Positions 53,476 to 62,241 of a stretch of 64,000 nucleotides of DNA are shown here, one piece after another. Below the pieces are notes generated by a model. The model was given only the letters and a program-made list of their open reading frames with translations. It made no database searches and was not told where the DNA came from. Position 1 is the first letter of the stretch, and the number at the start of each line of letters is the position of its first letter. The DNA lies in assembly GCF_000714815.1 (NCBI RefSeq), contig NZ_JMIH01000014.1, positions 372,001 to 436,000 on the forward strand. The letters are read 5' to 3'. The translations under genes and the position numbers were made by a program. Origin of the DNA: Anditalea andensis. GTDB taxonomy: Bacteria > Bacteroidota > Bacteroidia > Cytophagales > Cyclobacteriaceae.

Positions 53476-56250
53476 ATGGCTGAGTATAATTTTCAAGAAG
53501 TAGAGAACAAATGGCAGGCTTACTGGGAACAAAACCAAACTTTTAAAGCCCGGGTAGATCGGTCAAAACCTAAATTTTATTCTTTGGACATGTTCCCCTA
53601 CCCTTCAGGTGCGGGGCTGCATGTGGGACATCCGCTGGGATATATCGCATCAGACATCGTCACCAGATTTAAGCGGTTAAAGGGTTTCAATGTCCTTCAT
53701 CCCATGGGCTATGATTCCTTTGGCTTACCAGCCGAGCAGTATGCCATCCAGACGGGTCAGCATCCCGCGATCACTACAGGTGAAAATATAGCCAGGTACA
53801 CCGAACAGCTGAAAAACATCGGCTTTGCCTTTGACTGGTCCAAGGAAGTCCGGACATCAGACCCCAGCTACTATAAATGGACCCAGTGGATCTTTATGCA
53901 GATCTTCAACAGTTACTATGATAACAAACAGCAAAAGGCTATTAGTATAGATTCTCTGATCAGGATTTTCGAAGAGGAAGGAAACTTAAATGTCGACGCT
54001 GTATGTGATGAGGATATCCATCACTTCACCGGCAACGAATGGAAAAATTATACCGAGAAGCGACAACAGGAGATTCTCCTAAAATATAGAATGACCTACC
54101 TTGCCGAAACTACCGTGAACTGGTGTCCGGCCTTGGGAACGGTACTATCTAATGATGAAGTAAAAGACGGCTTCTCTGAAAGGGGCGGACATCCCGTAGA
54201 AAGGAAAAAAATGATGCAGTGGAGCATGCGGATCACCGCTTATGCAGAAAGATTGCTTCAGGATCTGGAAAAGGTAGATTGGGCAGAGCCTATCAAGGAA
54301 ATGCAGCGCAACTGGATCGGAAAATCAATCGGCGCGGATGTCACTTTTCAGGTGAAAAATCATGATATCAAAATAAAAGTGTTCACTACACGGGTGGACA
54401 CCATATATGGCGTAACTTATCTGGCACTGGCACCGGAAAGCGAAATGGTAGCCGACCTTATCACCGAAGACCAAAGAGAAACAGTAGAAGCCTATGTGGA
54501 AGTGGCCAAAAACCGCTCCGAACGGGACCGGATGACAGATGTAAAAACCATCTCTGGTGCTTTTACTGGTTCTTACGCCATCAATCCATTTAACGGTGAA
54601 GAAATTCAGATATGGGTAGCTGATTATGTACTTGCAGGCTATGGTACAGGAGCAGTAATGGCCGTACCTGCCCATGACGAAAGGGATTATAATTTTGCCA
54701 GACATTTTGGACTGGAGATCCGCCAGGTTATAGAGGGAAGCTTGGAAGAAGGTTCTTTTCCGGGGAAAGGTGGTATAATCATGAACTCAGACATCCTCAA
54801 CGGACTGGAAATGAGAGCAGCGATGGACAAGGCCATCGCATTTTTGGAAGAAAAGAACATAGGAAAAGGTAAAATACAGTACAGAATGCGGGATGCCATC
54901 TTTACCCGTCAGCGATATTGGGGAGAACCTTTACCCGTATATTTTAAAGAAGGCATGCCATACCTGATCGAGGAAAAAGACCTGCCACTGGTCTTGCCAG
55001 AAGTAGATAAATACCTTCCTACAGAAGATGGTGAGCCGCCCTTGGGGCGAGCTACAAACTGGACCTACAAAACGTCGGAGGGTGAGTTCCCTCTGGAGAT
55101 GAGCACCATGCCCGGATGGGCAGGGTCAAGCTGGTATTTCTTCCGGTATACGGATCCGCAAAATGAAATATCTTTCGCTGATAGAGAAAAAACAGATTAC
55201 TGGGGTGCGGTGGATCTGTATATCGGTGGAGCTGAACATGCGACCGGCCACCTTTTATATTCGAGGTTTTGGACCAAATTCCTATATGATATCGGAGCGG
55301 TCGGTATAGAAGAGCCCTTCCAAAAAATGATCAATCAGGGTATGATACAGGGAAGATCCAATTTTGTGTACAGGGTGAAGGGCAGCAATACATTTGTAAG
55401 CCATGGACTGAAGGAAAGCTATGATGTATCTGAGATGCATGTGGATGTGAACATCGTCTATAACGACCAATTAAACCTGGAGAAATTTGTGAACTGGAGA
55501 CCTGATCTGAAAGGGGCTGAGTTTATCCTCGAAGACGGGAAATACATTTGTGGTGCGGAAGTGGAAAAAATGTCAAAATCCAAATATAACGTGGTTAACC
55601 CGGATGATATCATCACCAGATATGGAGCGGATACACTAAGGCTTTATGAAATGTTCCTTGGACCTTTGGAGCAATTTAAGCCCTGGAATACCAATGGAAT
55701 CGACGGTGTATATAAGTTTCTCCGGAAACTATGGAGACTTTATCATGATAAGAATGGCCACTTCTCAGTATCTGATGCTGCAGCGGTACCAGAAGAGCTA
55801 AAATCCCTTCACAAAATCATCAAAAAAGCAGAAGATGATATGAATAACCATTCTTTCAACACTTCTGTCTCAGCGTTTATGATTTGCGTCAATGAACTTT
55901 CTGCATTAAACTGTAATAAAAGATCGATATTAGAACCCCTAGCCATTGTGGTCTCTCCTTATGCCCCACATATTGCTGAAGAACTATGGTCACTCCTTGG
56001 ACGACAAACTTCTATCGTAGAAGCAGCCTATCCGCAATTTAATGAAAAATATCTGGTAGAAAATATCCATGAATATCCGGTTTCTATAAACGGTAAAATG
56101 AGACTTAAACTTTCATTGCCACTCAACCTTAGTAAAGAAGAAATCGAAAAATCTGCTATGGATAATGAAATAGTTCAGAAATGGCTGGAAGGAAAATCTC
56201 CTAAAAAAGTCATCGTAGTACCTGGAAAAATAGTCAATATAGTAGTTTAA
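53476..56250 (+). CDS. leuS: Leucyl-tRNA synthetase
   Basis: 924 residues, class I synthetase. HIGH appears as HVGH at 49-52 in [12 protein letters not shown], and KMSKS at 698-702. Between them lie the zinc-ribbon-like insertion, the CP1 editing domain (~240-420, with [18 protein letters not shown] and a [16 protein letters not shown] motif) and the leucine-binding core. An insertion after HIGH (~155-185, with [21 protein letters not shown]) is longer than in E. coli. The 5' two-thirds is richer in GC than the 3' end and the neighbours. A strong terminator follows. Confidence 0.97.
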   Translation: MAEYNFQEVENKWQAYWEQNQTFKARVDRSKPKFYSLDMFPYPSGAGLHVGHPLGYIASDIVTRFKRLKGFNVLHPMGYDSFGLPAEQYAIQTGQHPAITTGENIARYTEQLKNIGFAFDWSKEVRTSDPSYYKWTQWIFMQIFNSYYDNKQQKAISIDSLIRIFEEEGNLNVDAVCDEDIHHFTGNEWKNYTEKRQQEILLKYRMTYLAETTVNWCPALGTVLSNDEVKDGFSERGGHPVERKKMMQWSMRITAYAERLLQDLEKVDWAEPIKEMQRNWIGKSIGADVTFQVKNHDIKIKVFTTRVDTIYGVTYLALAPESEMVADLITEDQRETVEAYVEVAKNRSERDRMTDVKTISGAFTGSYAINPFNGEEIQIWVADYVLAGYGTGAVMAVPAHDERDYNFARHFGLEIRQVIEGSLEEGSFPGKGGIIMNSDILNGLEMRAAMDKAIAFLEEKNIGKGKIQYRMRDAIFTRQRYWGEPLPVYFKEGMPYLIEEKDLPLVLPEVDKYLPTEDGEPPLGRATNWTYKTSEGEFPLEMSTMPGWAGSSWYFFRYTDPQNEISFADREKTDYWGAVDLYIGGAEHATGHLLYSRFWTKFLYDIGAVGIEEPFQKMINQGMIQGRSNFVYRVKGSNTFVSHGLKESYDVSEMHVDVNIVYNDQLNLEKFVNWRPDLKGAEFILEDGKYICGAEVEKMSKSKYNVVNPDDIITRYGADTLRLYEMFLGPLEQFKPWNTNGIDGVYKFLRKLWRLYHDKNGHFSVSDAAAVPEELKSLHKIIKKAEDDMNNHSFNTSVSAFMICVNELSALNCNKRSILEPLAIVVSPYAPHIAEELWSLLGRQTSIVEAAYPQFNEKYLVENIHEYPVSINGKMRLKLSLPLNLSKEEIEKSAMDNEIVQKWLEGKSPKKVIVVPGKIVNIVV

Positions 56251-56320
56251 ACTTCATTGATTATCGCCCACCAAACCTCTGGAAACTTCCATATTATAAT
56301 TTATCAATAAATGCACCATA

Positions 56321-56350
56321 AAAAAAAGCCCATTCAAATGGGCTTTTTAT
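56321..56350. terminator. Bidirectional terminator between leuS and the small unknown gene
   Basis: A GCCCAT/ATGGGC core (56328-56333 with 56338-56343) is extended by A/T pairs to 11 bp, with an A-run on one side and a T-run on the other. Confidence 0.8.
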
Positions 56351-56352
56351 TT

Positions 56353-56547
56353 TTAAAAGAATTTGAAGAAGGGACCTTCATTATTGATTTTATCGGTGGT
56401 TCTTTCAGAAGGAGCGATTCTTTTTTCCCTTACCCATGCATCAAATTCCTTTTGGGCTTCCTCTTTTGTTTTTTTGGATCTTTTACTGTAATCATCTACT
56501 GTAAACTCATCCTCTTTTTTATAGAAACTTTCCAGATCGTAACTCAT
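56353..56547 (-). CDS. Small charged hypothetical protein
   Basis: 64 residues, highly charged (many Lys, Glu, Asp, Arg), probably helical, ending in an aromatic GPFFKFF tail. There is no signal or membrane segment. I do not recognise the family. It is supported by its own terminator on one side and a good ATG. The plus-strand reading frame through the same region looks less protein-like. It is divergent from the FKBP gene. Confidence 0.55.
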   Translation of the reverse strand: MSYDLESFYKKEDEFTVDDYSKRSKKTKEEAQKEFDAWVREKRIAPSERTTDKINNEGPFFKFF

Positions 56548-56668
56548 AGCTTTATGTGATTAAATGGTTAATATTGGTTTACTTATTAAAACCCAATTTT
56601 AATTTAAATGTTTTGTGAGCATTTTACCTTAGAACATTTTTATATGAAGGCAGGTTTTAATAAGGTAA

Positions 56669-56700
56669 TTTGACCGTTAGCAACGAATAGCTTAACTTTA
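56669..56700 (+). promoter_or_regulatory. Candidate promoter of the FKBP gene (TTTG - N20 - TAACTTTA)
   Basis: TTTG at 56669-56672 and TAACTTTA at 56693-56700 (7 of 8 to TAnnTTTG) are spaced by 20 bases, the ideal Bacteroidota spacing. The predicted start is about 13 bases before the ATG. Confidence 0.45.
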
Positions 56701-56718
56701 CCATAGAACGATGATGAT

Positions 56719-57237
56719 ATGAATATAGAAGAAAACAAAGTGGTAGGTATTACTTATGAACTGAAAGTGAGTAAAACGGATGAAGAATCGGCTCCTTTTA
56801 GTGCTGAAATAAGAGATAAAGATGACCCCTTTTATTTTCTTTTCGGCAGCAGCGGATTACCTGAAAAATTTGAAAATCTCTTATTACAAAAAAAAGTAGG
56901 TGATACTTTCAACTTTACGCTTGAAGTAGAAGAGGCTTATGGAGAAGCAGATGATGAGATGATCATGGCTCTTCCAAAAGATCAATTTACTTCCGAAAGA
57001 GGTTTTGACCCTACTATGTTGGAAGAAGGAAGTTTCTTGCCTTTGATGGATGAAGATGGTTATTCTATGCAGGCTAAGGTAGTAAAAGATATGGGAAGCG
57101 ATTTGCTTCTGGACTTTAACCATCCTCTAGTGGGATTCAAACTTCATTTTGACGGTGAGGTAATCGAAGTAAGAGAAGCCTCGGAGGTAGAAATTGCCCA
57201 TGGCCATGTTCATGGTGAACATGGCGAAGACCATTAG
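56719..57237 (+). CDS. FKBP-type peptidyl-prolyl isomerase, SlyD-like
   Basis: 172 residues. The N-terminal FKBP part (VVGITYELKV, then DDPFYFLFGSSGLPEKFENLLLQKKVGDTFNFTLEVEEAYGE) is followed by an inserted chaperone flap (~80-135) and a return to the FKBP fold (LVGFKLHFDGEVIEVREA). This is the SlyD arrangement. The C-terminus is His-rich (HGHVHGEHGEDH), as in SlyD proteins that bind nickel. It likely acts as a cytoplasmic folding helper; a metal role is possible but not shown here. Confidence 0.92.
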   Translation: MNIEENKVVGITYELKVSKTDEESAPFSAEIRDKDDPFYFLFGSSGLPEKFENLLLQKKVGDTFNFTLEVEEAYGEADDEMIMALPKDQFTSERGFDPTMLEEGSFLPLMDEDGYSMQAKVVKDMGSDLLLDFNHPLVGFKLHFDGEVIEVREASEVEIAHGHVHGEHGEDH

Positions 57238-57251
57238 TAGACTTAAAAAAA

Positions 57252-57312
57252 AGTAAAAGAACAGGTTCCAATATCTTACTTTATGTTATGGACCCTGTTC
57301 TTTTACTCTTTT
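57252..57312 (+). terminator. Hairpin terminator of the FKBP gene
   Basis: An 18-bp nearly perfect stem (57252-57269 with 57290-57307, one G-T pair) has a 20-base loop and a short T-run after it. It starts 15 bases past the stop. Confidence 0.6.
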
Positions 57313-57490
57313 GGACTTGGGTATAATAATTCTGATGTAGCTTCACCTCATCAAAGTTTAACGTGACTGTAGATCCTTTAGCCGGAAGTAATGATAGCTT
57401 AGTTAGGGGACCAATGATTAAAATATAAAGAACATTTAAATATATATATATTAATTTAGAAGTAATATCATATAATATAATCTTTAGGCA

Positions 57491-58477
57491 TTAGGATGTG
57501 GGTAAATCATCTGAGCTAACAAAGGATAAACAGACTTCTTTATTTTTATCCCAATCCAGATATATGTCCTCACCTACTTCACATGTTCTTTCCTTATCTT
57601 CCACTTTCCAAATCTCACCCTCTGGCATAATAACTGTCAGTTGATTAAAATGTATCAAAAATTTTTTCTCCGATACTTTACCTGGATTTCGCCCTTTATT
57701 TTTTATCAGTATATCCATAGGACGAATGAAAGCGCCCTCCTTATCACTGATTATATTTAGATGGCTGAATAACTTGGCTGTATAATACGTGGTGGGATTT
57801 CGAAATATATCCTCCGCTTTTCCTTCTTGTACTATTTTCCCTTTTTGAAGGATCACCAGATTACCACTCATCATCAAGGCATCATCCAGATCATGCGTAA
57901 CGAATAAAACTGTCATCTGCATCTGATCAAATATAGCACGCAGCTCTTCTATCAATTCTCTCTTTTGTATCGTATCTAAACTGCTAAAAGGCTCATCTAA
58001 TAGCAATACCTCAGGTTCTATGCTCATAGCTCTACCTATGGCTACCTTCTGCTGCTGGCCTCCTGATAGCTGTCGGGGATATTTGTCCTCAAAAGAAGTT
58101 AGATTTAACATTTCAAGTATTAGCTTTACACGCTCCTCCCTATACGCTTTATCGTACATCAGAAGAGGACGGGAAATATTTTCTCCCACAGTGGAATTTG
58201 GATAAAGGTGATTCCCCTGATGGATCAACTTGATCTCATCATACCCCGACACCAGCTTTTGGGATGGGTTCAGTATCCGGGTTTCACCCAAATAGACTTC
58301 ACCTCTATCTTGCACCTCAAGTCCAGCTATGATCTTAAGCAAAGTGCTTTTCCCAGATCCACTTTCTCCGATCAATGAAACCACTTCTCCCTTTTCTAAA
58401 GTCAAAGAAATATTGACCAAGGCGTCAGACCCCTGATCATATTGTTTACTTATGTCTGAAACTTTAAGGTAACTCAT
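57491..58477 (-). CDS. ABC transporter ATP-binding protein, orphan
   Basis: 328 residues. Walker A GESGSGKST near 37, Q-loop, signature LSGGQQQKVAIGRA, Walker B EVLLLDEPFSSLD and switch His in THDLDD are all intact. A C-terminal TOBE-like domain (~245-328) places it with the iron/molybdate/polyamine importer type. No permease or binding protein is next to it, so the transported substrate is open. It overlaps the upstream MmcQ-like gene by four bases and is the last gene of the SDR-ispG cluster. Confidence 0.92.
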   Translation of the reverse strand: MSYLKVSDISKQYDQGSDALVNISLTLEKGEVVSLIGESGSGKSTLLKIIAGLEVQDRGEVYLGETRILNPSQKLVSGYDEIKLIHQGNHLYPNSTVGENISRPLLMYDKAYREERVKLILEMLNLTSFEDKYPRQLSGGQQQKVAIGRAMSIEPEVLLLDEPFSSLDTIQKRELIEELRAIFDQMQMTVLFVTHDLDDALMMSGNLVILQKGKIVQEGKAEDIFRNPTTYYTAKLFSHLNIISDKEGAFIRPMDILIKNKGRNPGKVSEKKFLIHFNQLTVIMPEGEIWKVEDKERTCEVGEDIYLDWDKNKEVCLSFVSSDDLPTS

Positions 58478-58824
58478 ACTTTAAATTCATGCTGAATTTT
58501 TATTGGAAGGCTTTTGAAAATTAAATCGTAAGAATGATCCACCAGATCTAGTATCAATCGATCTGTTACATCTTTATTAAAAAGTACAGTATTCCAGTGT
58601 TTTTTGTTCATATGATAGCCAGGAATAATGCCAGAATATAATTCCCTGAGCTCGATGGCTCTTTCAGGATCACATTTCAGATTGATGCTTTCAAAATTAT
58701 CAATATCTGTCAAAGCAAAAATTTTTCCCTTCAGTTTAAAACAGAGGGTACTTTCATCAAAAGGTGTATCTTCTGTTGCACCTTGTTTCGAAAGACAATA
58801 GTTTCTGAAAAACTCGATATCCAT
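58474..58824 (-). CDS. MmcQ/YjbR-family protein
   Basis: 116 residues. The sequence (FCLSKQGATEDTPFD-like start, LCFKLKGKIFALTDID, ELRELYSGIIPGYHMNKKHWNTVLFN, LVDHSYDLIFKSLP) matches the YjbR fold, a double-wing DNA-binding-like domain of unknown role. There is no enzymatic motif. The four-base overlap with the downstream ABC ATPase gene indicates coupled translation. Confidence 0.9.
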   Translation of the reverse strand: MDIEFFRNYCLSKQGATEDTPFDESTLCFKLKGKIFALTDIDNFESINLKCDPERAIELRELYSGIIPGYHMNKKHWNTVLFNKDVTDRLILDLVDHSYDLIFKSLPIKIQHEFKV

Positions 58825-58875
58825 GGGAACAAAAATAGAGAAAGTACGAATTAACTTTCCTTATATAAAACAAAT

Positions 58876-59073
58876 TTACATCACTCTTTTTAATATCCAG
58901 AATATTACCGCTCCCAAAAAAACGATAATAGAAATTTTATTGATTCCATGCATCATTCTCAAATTGATGTTGGATTTTTGATTAGGATCAGGCTTTCTAA
59001 ACACACGGAAGAAATAATTACCTACCGCTCCTACTTGGAAGAAATCCTTTACATTGTTTTTTTTATTGGACAT
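58876..59073 (-). CDS. Small single-span membrane protein (DUF6728-like)
   Basis: 65 residues: a polar N-terminal half (KDFFQVGAVGNYFFRVFRKPDPNQKSNINLRMMHG) and one C-terminal membrane segment (KISIIVFLGAVIFWILKRVM). I recall similar short proteins in Bacteroidota under the name DUF6728; the match is by memory of the pattern. It lies between ispG and the MmcQ-like gene on the same strand. Function unknown. Confidence 0.65.
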   Translation of the reverse strand: MSNKKNNVKDFFQVGAVGNYFFRVFRKPDPNQKSNINLRMMHGINKISIIVFLGAVIFWILKRVM

Positions 59074-59170
59074 GTCTTTAATTATACAGAATGTGTGAAA
59101 TGTTAAGCCTTTAACATTGGCTTAAAGGATATCCATACAGCAACTAAAGGACTGTAACAGAACCGTTTTA

Positions 59171-61162
59171 TTAACCCAACTTTTCAGTTTCTGGTTCGAT
59201 CCATTGACCATCTTTTTTGATAATATTGATTAGCTCATCTACGGCCCTATCTGAGGACACTGATCTTTTCATTACTTCTTTGCCTTTATAAAGGGTGATT
59301 TTACCTTTCCCAGAACCCACATAACCATAGTCAGCGTCTGCCATTTCACCTGGTCCGTTCACAATACAACCCATGATGCCTATTTTCACCCCTTTTAGAT
59401 GATCGGTTCTTTTTCGTATCATAGCCGTAGTTTCCTGTAGGTCAAAAAGGGTACGTCCACATGAAGGACAGCTGATGTATTCTGTCTTTGACATTCTGGT
59501 CCTGGCGGCCTGAAGCACCCCAAAGCTTACTGAGTTATGAAGTTTAATTTGGGCAAAGATTTCTTCCCTATTCTGCTTTTTGGATTTTGACATACTGATC
59601 ATAACACCATCACCTTGTCCATCTATCAGCAAACCTCCTACATCAGTAGCCGCATATAACATAGTCTTATCATTATCCTGATCTGGATAACTCACTTGAA
59701 AAACAACCGGTGTCATCACGCCGCGCTTGATCAAACTTACCATAGCCCTTCTCAAAGCTGGCATATTGTGTGTATTATCACTACGCAAGATGATGACTAC
59801 ATCTTTTCTATCGGTTAATAGGGGAATGGCCATTCCTACCTCGACATCTTCCAACAAAAGGAAGTTAAGTGTCATATGAAATGTATGGGCCGTTTTAAAA
59901 CTATTTAAATTATAGGCAGGAAACTTATTTGTTTTGTCCAATGCTCGCTCCCACACCGCAAATTCCTGTATTTCCTTCAGACCATTAGGTAACATAAAGG
60001 GAATAGGATTAGAGCCTGTAAAAACAAAGTCGCAGCCCTGGTCATTCATCTTCCATTTATCCAGTTCCGGTAAATAAAAATGCCCTACATTCTTCAGGTC
60101 TTTTTCTGTAACACCTTCTATTTTGGATATATCCGTTATGACTCGTGGAACGTTACTCCCTCCGATATTATATACCTCTAGCGCATTTCTCTTTGAATAT
60201 TCATATGGGGATATTGGATAAGTATCCAGTCCTGCGATAGGAAGATGCCCCACCCTATCTGAATATCGCTCGATCAGCGAGGCTGCCACAGGGGCCTCGA
60301 ACTCCGGATCTTCGGTGAGGGAAACCCTGACAGTATCTCCTAGACCATCCTCCAACAATGTACCTATACCTACGGCGGATTTAACCCTACCATCTTCTCC
60401 ATCACCGGCCTCAGTGACTCCGAGATGTAATGGGTAAGGCTTAAACCCTCCCTCATCCAGTTTTTGGACAAGCAACCTATAGGCCTGCACCATTACCTGG
60501 GTATTAGAAGACTTCATCGAAATCACTATATTGAAAAACTCCTCTTCTTCACAGATCCTTAGAAACTCCAATGCTGACTCCACCATCCCAAGGGGTGTAT
60601 CTCCATACCTGCTCATAATTCGGTCTGAAAGTGAACCATGGTTGGTTCCTATACGCATGGCTGTACCATGTTGTTTGCATATATTTATCAAAGGGAGAAA
60701 CCGCTGTCTGATCCTGTCCAGTTCCTCCTGATAACTTTCATCGGTATATTCGATTACTTCAAATTTCTTTTTGTCTGCATAATTGCCAGGATTAATCCGT
60801 ACTTTTTCTACAATCCCCGCAGCTATTTCGGCAGCATTCGGTGTAAAATGTATATCTGCTACCAGTGGTGTATGATATCCCCTGATGGCCAGTTCTTCTT
60901 TTATGGCCCTTAAGTTTTCTGCTTCCTTGATACTAGGGGCAGTGATTCTGATCAGCTGGCAGCCACTTTCTATCATGCGGATGCACTGCTCCACTGATCC
61001 AGGGGTATCCATGGTATCCACGGTGGTCATAGACTGAATTACTATCGGATTGTCCCCGCCGATGATCACATGACCGACTTTTACCGGTATCGTCTTTCTT
61101 CTGGAATAACTGGTCAGGCTGTTACAATACCTGATTTGATCTACGAGATTTTTGGTTTCCAT
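59171..61162 (-). CDS. ispG: 4-hydroxy-3-methylbut-2-enyl diphosphate synthase, long form
   Basis: 663 residues, an enzyme of the MEP isoprenoid pathway with a [4Fe-4S] cluster. N-terminal TIM barrel (VKVGHVIIGGDNPIVIQSMTTVDTMD, then VADIHFTPNAA), a large middle insertion (~300-540), and the cluster domain with Cys565, Cys568 (CPSC) and Cys599 (MGCIVNGPGE). The insertion marks the long type found in Bacteroidota, Chlamydia and plants; it is about 300 residues longer than E. coli IspG. The SDR gene upstream ends six bases before it. Confidence 0.97.
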   Translation of the reverse strand: METKNLVDQIRYCNSLTSYSRRKTIPVKVGHVIIGGDNPIVIQSMTTVDTMDTPGSVEQCIRMIESGCQLIRITAPSIKEAENLRAIKEELAIRGYHTPLVADIHFTPNAAEIAAGIVEKVRINPGNYADKKKFEVIEYTDESYQEELDRIRQRFLPLINICKQHGTAMRIGTNHGSLSDRIMSRYGDTPLGMVESALEFLRICEEEEFFNIVISMKSSNTQVMVQAYRLLVQKLDEGGFKPYPLHLGVTEAGDGEDGRVKSAVGIGTLLEDGLGDTVRVSLTEDPEFEAPVAASLIERYSDRVGHLPIAGLDTYPISPYEYSKRNALEVYNIGGSNVPRVITDISKIEGVTEKDLKNVGHFYLPELDKWKMNDQGCDFVFTGSNPIPFMLPNGLKEIQEFAVWERALDKTNKFPAYNLNSFKTAHTFHMTLNFLLLEDVEVGMAIPLLTDRKDVVIILRSDNTHNMPALRRAMVSLIKRGVMTPVVFQVSYPDQDNDKTMLYAATDVGGLLIDGQGDGVMISMSKSKKQNREEIFAQIKLHNSVSFGVLQAARTRMSKTEYISCPSCGRTLFDLQETTAMIRKRTDHLKGVKIGIMGCIVNGPGEMADADYGYVGSGKGKITLYKGKEVMKRSVSSDRAVDELINIIKKDGQWIEPETEKLG

Positions 61163-61168
61163 GGTACT

Positions 61169-61873
61169 TTATAAATCGCCTAACTGTGGCCTGATCACTA
61201 TTTCTTCTACTACTGAATTTGGCGAAAGGCTGTAAGCTGCCCAGACCGAGTCTGCCACATCCTCTGCCTTCATAAATCTCTCCTCGGGTATATCTACACC
61301 TTCCCAGCTAGCGGTCAATGTAGCGCCTGGCATTACTGAAGTTACTTTTATATTATAATCTTTAAGTTCCTGCCTTAAACATTTAGTAAATCCCAATAGT
61401 GCCCATTTCGAAATAGCATAGGTGCCTCCATTGGCATAAGCGGTGAGCCCAGCTATAGAACCCATGCTAAATATATAGCCACCTCTTCTTTCCATCATCT
61501 CCTTAGTAAAAGCACGGGTTAGATGGTAAACCGAAAAAAGGTTGGTATGCATCATCAGTTCAAAATTGCCATCAGGTTCATCTTTAATGGCCCCAGGTAA
61601 AAACACACCTGCATTATTGACCAGTACATCAGGGATAGTTTCAGTCTTAACAGCATCTGCAAAAGCAATTACCTCTTCCTTCTTGGACAAATCAGCCTGG
61701 AAGGTGAAGATTTTTATGCTTGGATTATGTTTATTTAATGCCGAAGTAAGCTCGTTCAGGTCAGCTATGTGTCTAGAACACGTATAGATATCAAACCCTG
61801 CTGCTGCAAACTTAAAAATAATGGCTCTTCCGATCCCTTTGGTCCCACCGGTTACCAATATACTTTTGGACAT
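61169..61873 (-). CDS. SDR-family oxidoreductase
   Basis: 234 residues, classical SDR. Cofactor motif TGGTKGIGRAI at ~8-18, NNAG in VLVNNAGVF near 87, and catalytic Ser/Tyr/Lys in SMGSIAGLTAYANGGTYAISKWALLG (Tyr in TYAISK). It likely uses NADP(H) judging from the basic TCSRH after the second strand. The substrate is unknown. It is the first gene of the cluster with ispG (6-base gap), so it may be expressed with the isoprenoid enzyme. Confidence 0.93.
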   Translation of the reverse strand: MSKSILVTGGTKGIGRAIIFKFAAAGFDIYTCSRHIADLNELTSALNKHNPSIKIFTFQADLSKKEEVIAFADAVKTETIPDVLVNNAGVFLPGAIKDEPDGNFELMMHTNLFSVYHLTRAFTKEMMERRGGYIFSMGSIAGLTAYANGGTYAISKWALLGFTKCLRQELKDYNIKVTSVMPGATLTASWEGVDIPEERFMKAEDVADSVWAAYSLSPNSVVEEIVIRPQLGDL

Positions 61874-62241
61874 ATTGTTCGTGCTTTAATAGTTAGTGTG
61901 ACAACTAATTACCTGATACAAAGTTATCATTTTTTTAAAGAATACAAGTAGGGATATGAAATATCCACAGAGGTATAGGAACGGACTACCGGGTAAAGCT
62001 GAAATGGAAGACATATTCGACTTTTCCGTATAATGGAAACCTTTCGCACCTAGTGTTCTTCAAATACAACTGTGGCACTATGGGTTACAGGTCCCATGCT
62101 ATGTACGCCAAGTATCCCTTAAAGCATGAGTATATCTATATATACAGTTGGGTACACAGGTTTTGGATTCGGCTTTTCTCCTAACTATTTTTTGCATAAA
62201 GTAATATCATTACCCATTAAGATATTTCACAAAACGTTGCC
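61874..62241. other. Intergenic region, 368 bases, without a recognised gene
   Basis: Lies upstream of the SDR-ispG cluster and downstream of the large barrel-like gene. It should hold the SDR promoter, but no TAnnTTTG pair stood out. Base composition is slightly less AT-rich than other spacers here. No terminator, RNA or repeat was identified. Confidence 0.4.
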
